From assembly GCF_000756715.1 (NCBI RefSeq), contig NZ_CCSE01000001.1:1178001-1242000 (forward strand): DNA of 64,000 bases. The letters run 5' to 3'. This DNA comes from Jeotgalicoccus saudimassiliensis. Its GTDB lineage: Bacteria; Bacillota; Bacilli; Staphylococcales; Salinicoccaceae. Numbering within the stretch: the first letter of the stretch is position 1; every line of letters starts with the position of its first letter. Under the pieces are notes generated by a model. That model had not been told where the DNA came from. It did not search any database and worked only from the letters and a program-made list of their open reading frames with translations. Position numbers and translations under genes: made by a program. Shown piece after piece: positions 35,341 to 44,451 of the stretch.

Positions 35341-35429
35341 CGGAGATGGAGAGATTTGAACTCTCGCGCCGCGCAATGCGACCTATGCCCTTAGCAGGGG
35401 CACCTCTTCAGCCACTTGAGTACATCCCC
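35341..35429 (-). tRNA. tRNA-Ser(GCT)
   Basis: 89-nt class II tRNA. Anticodon loop CTGCTAA, long variable arm, acceptor GGGGATG pairing with CATCTCC through one G-T pair, discriminator G. CCA not encoded. Confidence 0.95.
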
Positions 35430-35432
35430 ATA

Positions 35433-35507
35433 TGGCTCCACAGGTAGGACTCGAACCTACGACCGATCGGTTAACAGCCGATAGCTCTACCACTGAGCTA
35501 CTGTGGA
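35433..35507 (-). tRNA. tRNA-Asn(GTT), second copy
   Basis: Anticodon loop CTGTTAA and encoded CCA. Sequence identical to the copy at 28486-28560. Confidence 0.96.
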
Positions 35508-35538
35508 ATAGTATGTATGTTTCAACCGAACATGATTC

Positions 35539-35567
35539 ATTATAGCAACGAATATTATTTAAAGCAA
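35539..35567 (-). promoter_or_regulatory. promoter of the Asn-Ser tRNA pair
   Basis: TTGCTT (35562-35567) and a perfect TATAAT (35539-35544) on the minus strand with 17-bp spacing. Confidence 0.8.
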
Positions 35568-35640
35568 CCGTCTTTTTAATATTTGTTAAGTAAAATTTAC
35601 AACATTGATAAATAATTAATCTTTTCTGTGTATAAACCGG

Positions 35641-36234
35641 CTATACTTTATTGATTTGGTCGATTCCACGCATGTATTTTAAGTACGTTTCACGTGCTGC
35701 TTCGTTGATATACTGCATTTCCTGCTGCTGGTGTTCATACGAAAACTTCGCAGATTCATCCTTACGGTATGTTTTTTCTTTAGCCAGGTTGAATTTATAG
35801 TGCAGCTTCACTGCATTTAAATACTGATTGTTAAATGAACTGTATGAAATATCAATTTCCAGCTCTTCATTGTTCTCAAATTTAACTTTTGTATTCCCAT
35901 TATAATCATAATAACTGTCAATGTATCTTAAATTAAACCAGGAGTTCTCCATTACACGGTCTGAATGCGTGCAGAAATAAACATATGAACCGAATAAGTC
36001 CAAAATGATAGGATGCTTAGAACGTATACCCGATAAACTTCTAGTCAGATCTTTACGTGAAGCATAAGTCTGGAAGTGATACTTACAGTTGTGCTCTAAA
36101 ATCTTATTCGGAATAGAAAGACAAGATATCGGCTCTCCATATAATTCCCCTACAGTGCTTTCCGTATAGCGCCCATTGGTTTTTGCAATAATATACATCG
36201 TTTCATCATTAATAATATAATGCTGTCGGCTCAT
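35641..36234 (-). CDS. comK: competence transcription factor ComK
   Basis: 197-aa DNA-binding activator of the late competence genes in Bacillus and Staphylococcus. Family features: the central KHPIILDLFGSYVYFCTHS segment (compare KPPIMVDPSNQIFLFPT in B. subtilis as I recall it), ENSWFNLRYIDSYYDYNGNT, and the ISYSSFNNQYLNAVKLHYKF stretch. The N-terminal YIINDETMYIIAK matches the usual opening beta-hairpin. AGGGGGGAA precedes ATG 36234. Neighbours (an IDEAL-domain gene and lplA) are those of staphylococcal comK1. The C-terminal tail is longer than in B. subtilis ComK. Confidence 0.9.
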   Translation of the reverse strand: MSRQHYIINDETMYIIAKTNGRYTESTVGELYGEPISCLSIPNKILEHNCKYHFQTYASRKDLTRSLSGIRSKHPIILDLFGSYVYFCTHSDRVMENSWFNLRYIDSYYDYNGNTKVKFENNEELEIDISYSSFNNQYLNAVKLHYKFNLAKEKTYRKDESAKFSYEHQQQEMQYINEAARETYLKYMRGIDQINKV

Positions 36235-36365
36235 ATTTTCCCCCCTGTTATTTTATTATAATCAATATAACACAGAATATTTAAAATGTTAACTATTATT
36301 TATAAATGTTATTTAATGTTTAATGTAAACGATTTAATGTTAATTGTCAGAATATACAAAAAGGG

Positions 36366-36408
36366 GATTCTCATTATCATTGACCTAATTGAGAATGTGG
36401 TATATAAT
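36366..36408 (+). promoter_or_regulatory. promoter of the IDEAL-domain gene with Fur-like box
   Basis: TTGACC (36380-36385) and a perfect TATAAT (36403-36408), 17-bp spacer. ATTCTCA at 36367 and TGAGAAT at 36390 form an inverted repeat over the -35, and GATTCTCATTATCA resembles a Fur half-site pair. A one-mismatch cre-like site lies at 36323-36338. Confidence 0.55.
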
Positions 36409-36445
36409 TCTTGTAAAGATAGATTTTTGAGAGGGGTAATACATT

Positions 36446-36643
36446 ATGGGCAGACCAGTTTATCCTGCAAATCAATTAAGAGGCTTCATCAACACAATTA
36501 ATGACCTGTCAGCAGATCTTGTTTTGCAAGAATCAATGAACCATTTTAATGTAAAATACTATAACCAAAAAATAGAAGAATCACTCATCGAAAAAGATGA
36601 AGAGAAATTCATGAAGTACACTAATTTACTAAAAGAACTGTAA
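36446..36643 (+). CDS. IDEAL-domain protein
   Basis: 65 aa. A charged helical protein ending in the IDEAL domain (YYNQKIEESLIEKDEEKFMKYTNLLKEL). Such domains occur in small Firmicute proteins, often next to comK or in ReoY-like adaptor proteins; their role is poorly known and is thought to involve protein binding. GAGAGGGGTAA precedes ATG 36446. Divergent from comK. It has its own promoter with Fur-like half-sites and its own terminator, so it forms a single-gene unit. Confidence 0.8.
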   Translation: MGRPVYPANQLRGFINTINDLSADLVLQESMNHFNVKYYNQKIEESLIEKDEEKFMKYTNLLKEL

Positions 36644-36659
36644 TAGATGTACATATAGA

Positions 36660-36690
36660 TTGCCCGGCCCTATTCAGGCCGGGCGTTTTT
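36660..36690 (+). terminator. terminator of the IDEAL-domain gene
   Basis: GCCCGGCC / GGCCGGGC stem followed by five T residues, directly before array 2. Confidence 0.9.
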
Positions 36691-36718
36691 GTGTTCGAAT
36701 TTACTTATATTGGCGACC

Positions 36719-37250
36719 GGTGCACCTCGTCAATCCTGCGAAGTACACCAGACAACGCCGGTGCACCTCGTCAATCACACGAAGTACACCAAAAAACACC
36801 GGTGCACCTCGTCGATTCCGCGAAGTACACCAAACAACGCCGGTGCACCTCGTCGATTCCGCGAAGTACACCAAACAACACCGGTGCACCTCGTCAATTC
36901 CACGAAGTACACCAGACAATCCCGGTGCACCTCGTTAATCACACGAAGTACACCAAACAACACCGGTGCACCTCGTCAATCCTGCGAAGTACACCAAACA
37001 ACGCCGGTGCACCTCGTCAATTCCACGAAGTACACCAGACAATCCCGGTGCACCTCGTTAATCACACGAAGTACACCAAACAACACCGGTGCACCTCGTC
37101 AATCCTGCGAAGTACACCAGACAACGCCGGTGCACCTCGTCAATCCTGCGAAGTACACCAAACAACGCCGGTGCACCTCGTCAATCACACGAAGTACACC
37201 AAACAACGCCGGTGCACCTCGTCAATCCTGCGAAGTACACCAGACAACAC
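36719..37250. repeat. 41-bp minisatellite array 2 (13 units)
   Basis: Units start every 41 bp from 36719 (36719, 36760 ... 37211). GGTGCACCTCG and CGAAGTACACC are invariant in all 13 units, while the 9-nt loop between them and the 10-nt linker vary. The arms pair over 11 bp; on the minus strand every position pairs (two G-U), whereas the plus strand has two C-A mismatches. Units 5-7 are repeated almost exactly as units 8-10. All three plus-strand frames are open through the array because no stop occurs in the unit; this is not coding. It lies between facing terminators at 36660 and 37269. Confidence 0.97.
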
Positions 37251-37268
37251 ACTCATTCCAAAAAAACA

Positions 37269-37296
37269 AAAAAACCGGCACTTCAAAGCACCGGTC
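37269..37296 (-). terminator. lplA terminator
   Basis: On the minus strand ACCGGTGC and GTGCCGGT pair (two G-U) around TTTGAA, then a long T run. It lies just inside array 2. Confidence 0.8.
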
Positions 37297-37309
37297 CAAA
37301 AAAATCCAA

Positions 37310-38302
37310 TTATGAAATTAAATCTAAAAATTCTTCTCTCGTAATTCGTCCTAAATAGTGGCTGATATCCACGTCTTTGATTGCTTCTGCAATCGCGTCA
37401 CGGTTGTGTTCCACTCCGATAAGCAGATTCTCAACGTCCACTACTTCACCGACTCCAAAGAAGTCTCCGAAAATTTTCGCGTGTTCAATGCGTCCCCCGC
37501 GTACTTCCAGTCTCACGTCCAGCAGTCCTGCCGGGTATTTGTGCGAGTTGTCGTAGTTGTATTTAGGATTTCTGCCGTAGTTCCATTCCCACGTCTGGTA
37601 TTTTTCTTCAGACAGCTGGTTGATTTTCGCCCAGTCATCGCCTGTCAGTTTGTATTCTTCAACGTTTTCCAGCCCGCCGAATATTTTATCCAGTATTCTC
37701 TCTTTAAATTCCTCGATATCAATTTTCTCATCCAGGTAGTCGTTAATGTTTCCGACCCGTGCACTTACAGATTTAACACCTTTTGACTGGATTTTCTTCG
37801 GGTTTACTTTCAGCGCGTTCTGTACTTCGGAAATATCGCTCTCAAGCATTAAAGTACCATGCGAGAACATACGTCCCTTTTGTGTGAACATTGCATTCCC
37901 CGACACTTTTTTGCCGCCTTCGATTTCGATGTCGTTTCGTCCGGACAGTTCAGCATCAACACCCATTTCTTTCAATGCTTCAACGATCGGCTGCGTGAAT
38001 TTTTTAAAGTTGTGGAAGCTGTCTCCATCGTCTTCGGTAATGAAGCTGAAGTTCAGGTTACCTTCATCGTGGTATACCGCTCCCCCGCCTGATACACGTC
38101 GCACAACTTTAATGCCGTGTTCTTTAATGTACGGCTCGTTAATTTCTTCAATCGTATTCTGGTTTTTACCGATAATGATTGACGGCTGGTTTACATAGAA
38201 CAGAAAGTAAGAGTCGTCCGTCGGGATTTCTCTTAATATATATTCTTCCATCGCCAGATTAATCATCGGATCTTTGATGTCATTGTTTGAAATAAACTTC
38301 AT
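37310..38302 (-). CDS. lplA: lipoate-protein ligase A
   Basis: Activates lipoate with ATP and attaches it to the lipoyl domains of 2-oxoacid dehydrogenases and GcvH. 330 aa from ATG 38302 with AGGGGGA upstream. The catalytic RRVSGGGAVYHDEGNLNFSF loop is near residues 70-89, the lysine-containing KVSGNAMFTQKGRMFSHGTLM near 132-152, and the C-terminal accessory domain covers about 250-330 (WEWNYGRNPKYN). It resembles the LplA1 type that scavenges free lipoate. It shares its neighbourhood with comK as in staphylococci. Confidence 0.94.
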   Translation of the reverse strand: MKFISNNDIKDPMINLAMEEYILREIPTDDSYFLFYVNQPSIIIGKNQNTIEEINEPYIKEHGIKVVRRVSGGGAVYHDEGNLNFSFITEDDGDSFHNFKKFTQPIVEALKEMGVDAELSGRNDIEIEGGKKVSGNAMFTQKGRMFSHGTLMLESDISEVQNALKVNPKKIQSKGVKSVSARVGNINDYLDEKIDIEEFKERILDKIFGGLENVEEYKLTGDDWAKINQLSEEKYQTWEWNYGRNPKYNYDNSHKYPAGLLDVRLEVRGGRIEHAKIFGDFFGVGEVVDVENLLIGVEHNRDAIAEAIKDVDISHYLGRITREEFLDLIS

Positions 38303-38373
38303 TGATTTTTCCCCCTGGTACATAATAAAAGACCTGTCTCAATTATAATAGAAACAGGTCTTAAAATCATATT

Positions 38374-39747
38374 TTACTTATTTAAAATTTTCTCTGCAGT
38401 ATTTTTCGCAGTCTGTACACAGTCAGGCAGCCCGACTGCATAGTGTGACGCACCGATTAAATGCAGTCCCGGATAGTTTTTTTCAACGTATGCCTGAATT
38501 TCATCGATGATATATTTATGTCCGACAAAATAGTTAGGCATGGCATTCATCATACGCGTAACGATTGTGAATTCAGGTTCACCGTCGAGTTCCATAATCT
38601 TATCAAGGTCCTCGCGTGCGAGACGGACGATATCTTCATCCGACTTTTCCTGCACGATAAAGTCCCCGGGACGGCCCACGTATGCGCGGAGAAGCGCCTT
38701 GCCTTCCGGTGTCGAGTGTTCCCATTTCTTGTTCGTCCACGTACATGCCGTAATCGATGTATCCATGTTACGGCTGATAACAAATCCTGTACCTTCAATC
38801 GTATTTTTCACCTGTTCGGCATCAAATGCCATCACAACTGTCGCAACACTCGTTGCTTCCATATGTTTGAAGTACTCAAATTCTTTATCTTTAAACCAGC
38901 GTTTGTACTGGAAATGAGGCGTCGTTACGATTACTTCATCATAATGATGCGTACCCCCGTCTGCCGTCAGCAGATAGCCGTCTTCAGTTTTTTCGATTGC
39001 AGTAACATCGAAATTAAAGTGAATCTGTCCGCCGCGTTTTTCGTTCTCACTGACCAGACGGTCGATAAACGACTGCAGTCCGCCTTTGAACTGCAAAAAC
39101 GCACCGGTTTTAGTTTTCTGTGCTTTCGGCTGATTTTTTTTAGAAGCCATCAGCCCTTTCATCAGACTGCCATACTCCTGTTCCGTCTCTTTGAAGTTCG
39201 GATACGTCGACATTAAGCTCAGCTTGTCAATATCAGTACCGTATACACCTGCTAAAAGCGGTTCAATCATATGCTCCAGCAAATCGTTGCCGAAACGCGC
39301 ACGGAAAAATTCACCGACTGAAATATCTTTATACAACGGCATGGCAGGCTTGATAAAATCAAATCCCGCACGCAGTTTTCCTGTCCATGACACTAAATCA
39401 GTCGTTAAGAGCGGAGACAGCTCCATAGGTACACCGAGCATCGTGCCTTTAGGCACCGGTGACAGCTTATTTTTTGCATAGATATACGCCTGTCCCGTCT
39501 GGTTGCGGACCAGTGTATCACCAAGCCCCACTTCGTGAGCGAGCTCTGTCATGATTTCCTTACGCGCTAAATAAGACTCGGGTCCGAGCTCGATCGTATA
39601 ACCGTCCCGGATATGAGTATTGACCTTGCCTCCGGCACGGTCCGACGCTTCGTATAAATCAACCGTCAGGTCAGCACCGTCTTTAAGAAGATAATGCATC
39701 GCCGATAATCCTGTTATTCCTGCACCTACTATCGCTACTCTCTTCAC
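38374..39747 (-). CDS. hemY: coproporphyrinogen III oxidase (HemY/CgoX)
   Basis: FAD enzyme that oxidises coproporphyrinogen III to coproporphyrin III in the Gram-positive heme pathway. 457 aa. FAD-binding VAIVGAGITGLSAMHYL at residues 4-20, DLYEASDRAGGKVNT around 30-44, GPESYLARK near 55-63, and the C-terminal HLIGASHYAVGLPDCVQTA flavin-contact motif. The start is GTG 39747 with GAGGCG upstream. It lies 18 bp after hemH. In coproporphyrin-dependent bacteria HemQ/ChdC completes heme; that gene is not in the window. Confidence 0.94.
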   Translation of the reverse strand: MKRVAIVGAGITGLSAMHYLLKDGADLTVDLYEASDRAGGKVNTHIRDGYTIELGPESYLARKEIMTELAHEVGLGDTLVRNQTGQAYIYAKNKLSPVPKGTMLGVPMELSPLLTTDLVSWTGKLRAGFDFIKPAMPLYKDISVGEFFRARFGNDLLEHMIEPLLAGVYGTDIDKLSLMSTYPNFKETEQEYGSLMKGLMASKKNQPKAQKTKTGAFLQFKGGLQSFIDRLVSENEKRGGQIHFNFDVTAIEKTEDGYLLTADGGTHHYDEVIVTTPHFQYKRWFKDKEFEYFKHMEATSVATVVMAFDAEQVKNTIEGTGFVISRNMDTSITACTWTNKKWEHSTPEGKALLRAYVGRPGDFIVQEKSDEDIVRLAREDLDKIMELDGEPEFTIVTRMMNAMPNYFVGHKYIIDEIQAYVEKNYPGLHLIGASHYAVGLPDCVQTAKNTAEKILNK

Positions 39748-39765
39748 TCTTAAACGCCTCGCTTA

Positions 39766-40683
39766 TTACAGTTTAATTAATTCGTTAACCATTGCCTGAA
39801 TGAAACGTGAATCCGTGTTCGGCATTGCCGGTCTGTGGTATACAGCACCGATTTCATCCGTTACAACTTTACACTCGTAGTCGTTATCGTATAGCACTTC
39901 AAGGTGCTCACACACGAATCCAAGCGGAATATATACGAAGTGCTTAAAGCCGTGTTCGTTATATAAGTCGCGTGTTAAATCCTGCACGTCCGGTCCAAGC
40001 CATGGATCCGGCGTATTTCCTTCAGACTGCCAGCCGACAAAGTAGTTCCCTTTATCAAAACGGGCTTTAATTAAGTCTTTAGTCGCTTCAAGCTGATCCG
40101 GGTACGGATCGTTGTGCTCTTTAATCTTTTCAGGAAGACTGTGTGCACTTACGATAATCGCAGTCTGGTCTGCTTCATCAGCAGGAATGTCTTTTTCTAA
40201 AGTCGTTTCAAGTGCATCAACCCAAAAGTCGATAAACGGCTTCTGTTCAAAGAATGAGTCTACGGATTTAACTGTAATACCGTATTTTTCAGCTTCTTCC
40301 ACTGCACGTTTGTTATATGACCCGACAGAAAACTCCGAGAAGTGCGGTGCAAGTACTATACTGTAAATTTCTTTAATGCCCGCTTCACTGATTGCTTTCA
40401 CAGAATCTTCGATGAACGGGTGGATATGCTTCAGGCCGATAAACAGCTCGAACTCATCTTCACTTTGTTCATTTAAAGCGTCAATAAGCGCCTCTGCCTG
40501 ACGTTCCGTCGTATCTGCAAGCGGTGAAATACCGCCGATTGCTTCGTAACGGTCTTTTAAATCCTGTAATGCTTCTTCACTCGGCTTTCTGCCGTGTCTG
40601 ATATGTGTGTAGTATGGTTCTATATCCGATTCTTTGTACGGCGTACCGTAAGCCATTACTAATAATGCTTTTTTCTCAGCCAT
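39766..40683 (-). CDS. hemH: coproporphyrin ferrochelatase
   Basis: Inserts Fe2+ into coproporphyrin III (also called CpfC). 305 aa from ATG 40683; a GTG at 40695, overlapping the hemE stop as GTGA, is an alternative start and would add MILK. Conserved metal-site His in [10 protein letters not shown] near residue 180, and the opposing Glu in [13 protein letters not shown] near 260; [17 protein letters not shown] is a substrate-loop signature. Second gene of hemEHY. It shares near-identical motif order with S. aureus HemH. Confidence 0.94.
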   Translation of the reverse strand: MAEKKALLVMAYGTPYKESDIEPYYTHIRHGRKPSEEALQDLKDRYEAIGGISPLADTTERQAEALIDALNEQSEDEFELFIGLKHIHPFIEDSVKAISEAGIKEIYSIVLAPHFSEFSVGSYNKRAVEEAEKYGITVKSVDSFFEQKPFIDFWVDALETTLEKDIPADEADQTAIIVSAHSLPEKIKEHNDPYPDQLEATKDLIKARFDKGNYFVGWQSEGNTPDPWLGPDVQDLTRDLYNEHGFKHFVYIPLGFVCEHLEVLYDNDYECKVVTDEIGAVYHRPAMPNTDSRFIQAMVNELIKL

Positions 40684-40691
40684 CTTTAAAA

Positions 40692-41717
40692 TCACAATCC
40701 TTTACTGTGTGTGTGTACTAATTCTGTCAGTCGTTTTAAGACATCCGGATCTACTTCAGGGAAGACGCCGTGTCCAAGGTTAAAGATGTGACCTGTACGG
40801 TTTCCTTCTTCAACAATTTTCTTCGCGCGCTCTTCGATTACTGACCAGTCCGATAATAACAATGCCGGGTCAAGGTTACCCTGCAATGCTTTCGTAATTC
40901 CAAGTTCACGTGCCTGTGTAATCGACATTCTCCAGTCGAGTCCAAGTACGTCACTGCCAAGCTTGTCCCACTCTGCTGCCAGGTGGCTTGCTCCGATACC
41001 GAAAACGATAACCGGTACGTTCTGTGCTTTTACAGCGTTAATAATTTTCTTCATGCCGGGTGCAAGGTAGAAGTTGTAGTCCGCCTCGTTAAGCGCACCG
41101 CCCCATGAGTCAAAGATCTGAATAACGCTTGCACCTGCTTTAATTTGTGCAGTCAGGTAAGCAATACTCGTTTCAACAAGCTTGTCCATTAATTTAAACC
41201 ACAGTTTCGGGTTCGAATACATCATCGTTTTCGTACGGTGATAATTTTTAGACGGTCCGCCTTCGATCATGTAACTCGCCACAGTAAATGGCGCACCGCA
41301 GAATCCGATCAGCGGTACATTTAATTTTTCCTGAGTTAAAATCTGGATCGCTTTGTAAACATAATCAAGATCTTTAAACGGATCAAGCTCTCCAAGTTTT
41401 TCCACATCTTGCTCGGTACGGACAGGGTTATGTATTACCGGCCCTACTCCAGCCTTGATTTCGACATCGATACCGATTGGTGCAAGCGGTGTGATTATAT
41501 CTTTATATAGCACTGCCGCATCGACATTATAGTTGTCTACAGGTGTAGCCGTGAGATAAGCAGTCAGTTCAGGTTGTTTTGTAATTTCAATTAAAGAATA
41601 CTTTTCTTTAACTTTGTTATATTCCGGCTGCGAACGCCCAACCTGTCTCATAAACCAAACTGGTGTATGTTCTGTCTTTTCTCCGCGTGCTGCTCGAATG
41701 AGTGTATCATTAAACAC
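40692..41717 (-). CDS. hemE: uroporphyrinogen decarboxylase
   Basis: Removes four carboxyl groups from uroporphyrinogen III to give coproporphyrinogen III. 341 aa. The signature [13 protein letters not shown] at about residues 22-34 includes the two substrate-binding arginines, and the catalytic aspartate is in [17 protein letters not shown] near 70. [17 protein letters not shown] follows near 135-150. Start GTG 41717 with TTAGGGGGTACC upstream. Head of the hemEHY operon, with traP divergent. Confidence 0.95.
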   Translation of the reverse strand: MFNDTLIRAARGEKTEHTPVWFMRQVGRSQPEYNKVKEKYSLIEITKQPELTAYLTATPVDNYNVDAAVLYKDIITPLAPIGIDVEIKAGVGPVIHNPVRTEQDVEKLGELDPFKDLDYVYKAIQILTQEKLNVPLIGFCGAPFTVASYMIEGGPSKNYHRTKTMMYSNPKLWFKLMDKLVETSIAYLTAQIKAGASVIQIFDSWGGALNEADYNFYLAPGMKKIINAVKAQNVPVIVFGIGASHLAAEWDKLGSDVLGLDWRMSITQARELGITKALQGNLDPALLLSDWSVIEERAKKIVEEGNRTGHIFNLGHGVFPEVDPDVLKRLTELVHTHSKGL

Positions 41718-41893
41718 AGTGGTACCCCCTAATATTTATATGTTCATACAGTTACACATTTTAACACATTCTTTAGAACAATTATTAATTACGGGCAAGT
41801 TGTCAAAAAATCGTTCTATTTGAGATTTGTTTAACATTGCATTATTTCAGGTATATACTGGTTAACATAACTAAAAACAAGAGGTGAAGCACA

Positions 41894-42433
41894 GTGTATT
41901 TACACGCAACTACGGGAACGATTGATTTTATGACGTCCCTTCAGGAGAAAAACCCTCATGTATCCATCAGTGCAAGAGGACCGGAAGCTATTTTATACTA
42001 TGAGGATAATAATGAAAAATCAATCTTCTCAACGAATATGACTTATGAAGTATTAAATGAGCAGGGTTCACTTGATGAAGAGCTGCCATTGTCCATGTAT
42101 TATATTCCTGCTGCAGGAGACGGTACGCATTCTTTACGCGGCCATTTAAGTGATCTTGCTGAAAAATTAAGAACAGTTAACGGTGTTGTCTCATACAGAG
42201 TCGGAATTAACACACGTGATGAAAATTATCTCGTACTGATTAAATGGGCAGACATGAGTATTTACAACGACTTTAAACACACTGACGTTTATGAAAAATA
42301 CTTAACATCCGAATCATTGAAAAGTTTCCGCAACGAAGAGTCACTGTTCGGCGATTTTTTATCATCTAAGCTTTACTACAACATTGAAGACAATGAATAT
42401 ACTGATGAAGAAAAAGAAGAACTCGGCGATTAA
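41894..42433 (+). CDS. traP: TRAP/HmoB-family protein
   Basis: 179 aa with a C-terminal ferredoxin-like ABM domain at about residues 80-160 (NGVVSYRVGINTRDENYLVLIKWADMSIYNDFKHTDVYEKYL). Staphylococcal TRAP and Bacillus HmoB share this layout. HmoB degrades heme to release iron; TRAP was proposed to act in stress protection and quorum sensing, the latter disputed. The Glu/Asp-rich C-terminus is extra. It is divergent from hemEHY and converges on ecsB with a 4-bp overlap of the ends, as in S. aureus. GAGGTGAAG precedes GTG 41894. Confidence 0.85.
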   Translation: MYLHATTGTIDFMTSLQEKNPHVSISARGPEAILYYEDNNEKSIFSTNMTYEVLNEQGSLDEELPLSMYYIPAAGDGTHSLRGHLSDLAEKLRTVNGVVSYRVGINTRDENYLVLIKWADMSIYNDFKHTDVYEKYLTSESLKSFRNEESLFGDFLSSKLYYNIEDNEYTDEEKEELGD

Positions 42434-43632
42434 TCGCTGAGTTCTCTTTCTTTTTTATAGATTGATTTTGATAATACTCTGTTTAACATGTAGCCCCACA
42501 GAGGAAATGCCAATGCATAGATAAACTGTGCGGGATGCGTCACAATAAACATGACTGCAAACAGCAGCGTAATGACAAACACAATTTTATGGGAATATCT
42601 GATATAGCTGTCCTGTATATACGTTCTTGAGACCGGCCAGACTTTCGGCCAGAGCAGATAGGCCTGCGCTGTATAAATCTGCGACATCTGCAGCACGATT
42701 AAATAAATACCGAACAGGCTGAAGATTAATGAAACATACAGGTTGCCGATCCAGAACATAATAATGAAGAACAATACTATGATGCGGAGCACAATCATCG
42801 GCAGATCATGGTCACGCATAAACGAACGGTAAAATAAATATTCGTACATATACTTCTTATTAAATTTATCTGATTTCGGTTCCCATAGCAGTACATCGAG
42901 AATGCGTCTCCGTTTAAATGCCTTATCGATCCGCTTCACGTTCGTAAACATGCTGACAGTCTGATAATACTGCTGCAGCGCTTCTTTTTCATACTGCACG
43001 TAATTCAGCCATGACAGTGTTTTAAACGAATTATTCTTCATTACCACTGTAAATATAATAATGAATAATAATCCTGCGACTAAAAGTGCCGGATTGATTA
43101 GCACAAGCATCAGCGATACAAAATTAATAACAATTAAAGCCGCTGTGACTGTCCATTTATTAAACTCCGTATTGACTGACAGACGTCTGATATTAAAGGC
43201 GCTGAAATATAACAGAACTGCCAGCAAAAAGAATATTACAATCGGTGTTAAACCGTGCCCGATTGATAAGAGAATCAGTACTGCAACTGCTGCAGTGGCA
43301 GGCAGTGCGAGACCGAGCGACAGACTGTATATGTCCGCCCGTTTAAAGTAAGCGGTCATTTTCTTTTCATACGGCGGTAAAAACAGCATGTCCGCTTCTT
43401 TCAGCAGCGTTCTGTATTTCGGCAGCAGCACTGCTGCCATCAGCAACGCACACAGTGCATCGATATATACACTCGGACTGAGTGTTTCACGTAACCCGAG
43501 CAGCGTGTATAAGAGCACTCCGCCTGCAATCATCATGAATACGAGGAAGTGGCTGTTAAAAATATACTTGCCGTAATAGCTTCGTATTTTGACGTCTTCC
43601 TCCATGCGTGTGTTAAACAGTTTACTGCTCAT
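42430..43632 (-). CDS. ecsB: ABC transporter permease EcsB
   Basis: 400-aa integral membrane subunit with roughly ten helices, partner of EcsA. The Ecs transporter of Bacillus and Staphylococcus affects protein secretion, intramembrane proteolysis by RasP and competence; the substrate is thought to be peptide fragments. The start ATG 43632 overlaps the end of ecsA by 11 bp, giving translational coupling. Large soluble loop around residues 195-250 (KRIDKAFKRRRILDVLLWEPKS). No ecsC gene follows. Confidence 0.93.
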   Translation of the reverse strand: MSSKLFNTRMEEDVKIRSYYGKYIFNSHFLVFMMIAGGVLLYTLLGLRETLSPSVYIDALCALLMAAVLLPKYRTLLKEADMLFLPPYEKKMTAYFKRADIYSLSLGLALPATAAVAVLILLSIGHGLTPIVIFFLLAVLLYFSAFNIRRLSVNTEFNKWTVTAALIVINFVSLMLVLINPALLVAGLLFIIIFTVVMKNNSFKTLSWLNYVQYEKEALQQYYQTVSMFTNVKRIDKAFKRRRILDVLLWEPKSDKFNKKYMYEYLFYRSFMRDHDLPMIVLRIIVLFFIIMFWIGNLYVSLIFSLFGIYLIVLQMSQIYTAQAYLLWPKVWPVSRTYIQDSYIRYSHKIVFVITLLFAVMFIVTHPAQFIYALAFPLWGYMLNRVLSKSIYKKERELSD

Positions 43633-44362
43633 GACGGATCCCGCCAGTCAGTTTAATATACACATCGTCAAGCGTACCGCCGGCAAGCCCTGTAAGCTCT
43701 CTCAGCTCAGGAAGCGTCCCGTCTGCAATTTTGCGTCCCTGGTCGATGATGATATACCGGTCACAGTAACGTTCTGCCGTAGCAAGAATATGTGTACTCA
43801 TTAAAATGGACCGGTTTTTATCGCGTTCGGAAATCATCAGTTCTATTAATGATTCGATACCGAGAGGATCCAGCCCTAAGAATGGTTCATCAATAATATA
43901 GAGTTCCGGTTCAACGATAAATGCACAGATCAGCATGACTTTCTGCTTCATGCCTTTTGAGAAGTGACTCGGGAATGTGTCTTCCTTATCATCCAGACGA
44001 AAACGTCTGAGCAGCGGACCTTTACGTTCCTCTACTTCTTCCGGTGTCAGGCCGTATGCCATCGCTGTCATATTAATATGTTCGCGGAGTGTAAGCTCTT
44101 CGTAAAGAATCGGTGATTCTGGAATATAGCCCATGTGTCTGCGGTAAGCTTCAACATCCGCTTCAATTGTTTTATCCATTACTTTAATTTCACCGGCATG
44201 CGGTCTGAGCAGGCCGAGGATATGTTTTATCGTCGTACTTTTACCCGCTCCGTTTAAGCCGATCAATCCGATAATTTCACCTGATTTTATATTGAAAGAG
44301 ATATCGTGAATGACAGGTTCTTTCGAATACCCGCCTGTTAGCTGATTAATTTCTAATACCAT
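43622..44362 (-). CDS. ecsA: ABC transporter ATP-binding protein EcsA
   Basis: 246-aa ATPase that powers EcsB. Walker A GLNGAGKST near residues 36-44, signature FSKGMKQKV near 132-140 (variant of LSGGQ, normal for this family), Walker B LYIIDEPFLGLD near 153-164, and the switch His in MSTHILATAERYC. AAAGGAAG precedes ATG 44362. Divergent from hit with 89 bp between starts. Confidence 0.95.
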   Translation of the reverse strand: MVLEINQLTGGYSKEPVIHDISFNIKSGEIIGLIGLNGAGKSTTIKHILGLLRPHAGEIKVMDKTIEADVEAYRRHMGYIPESPILYEELTLREHINMTAMAYGLTPEEVEERKGPLLRRFRLDDKEDTFPSHFSKGMKQKVMLICAFIVEPELYIIDEPFLGLDPLGIESLIELMISERDKNRSILMSTHILATAERYCDRYIIIDQGRKIADGTLPELRELTGLAGGTLDDVYIKLTGGIRHEQ

Positions 44363-44451
44363 CGTCTGACTTCCTTTTAAATAATTCTAATTATTTGTAT
44401 ACTGATACTTAAGTAAAACTATATCATAAGTTTTTAATGGAGGATATTGAG

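Noticed and set aside
36689-37358. Open frames of about 200 codons in all three plus-strand frames over array 2, and shorter ones on the minus strand
   Set aside because: The unit lacks stop codons and 41 is not a multiple of three, so every frame stays open. No ribosome-binding site, and the products are the same peptide pattern in shifted frames. This is a by-product of the repeat.
38461-39216. 251-codon plus-strand frame opposite hemY
   Set aside because: Antisense to a clear FAD enzyme; its composition (rich in Phe, Cys and Arg) is that of reversed coding DNA.
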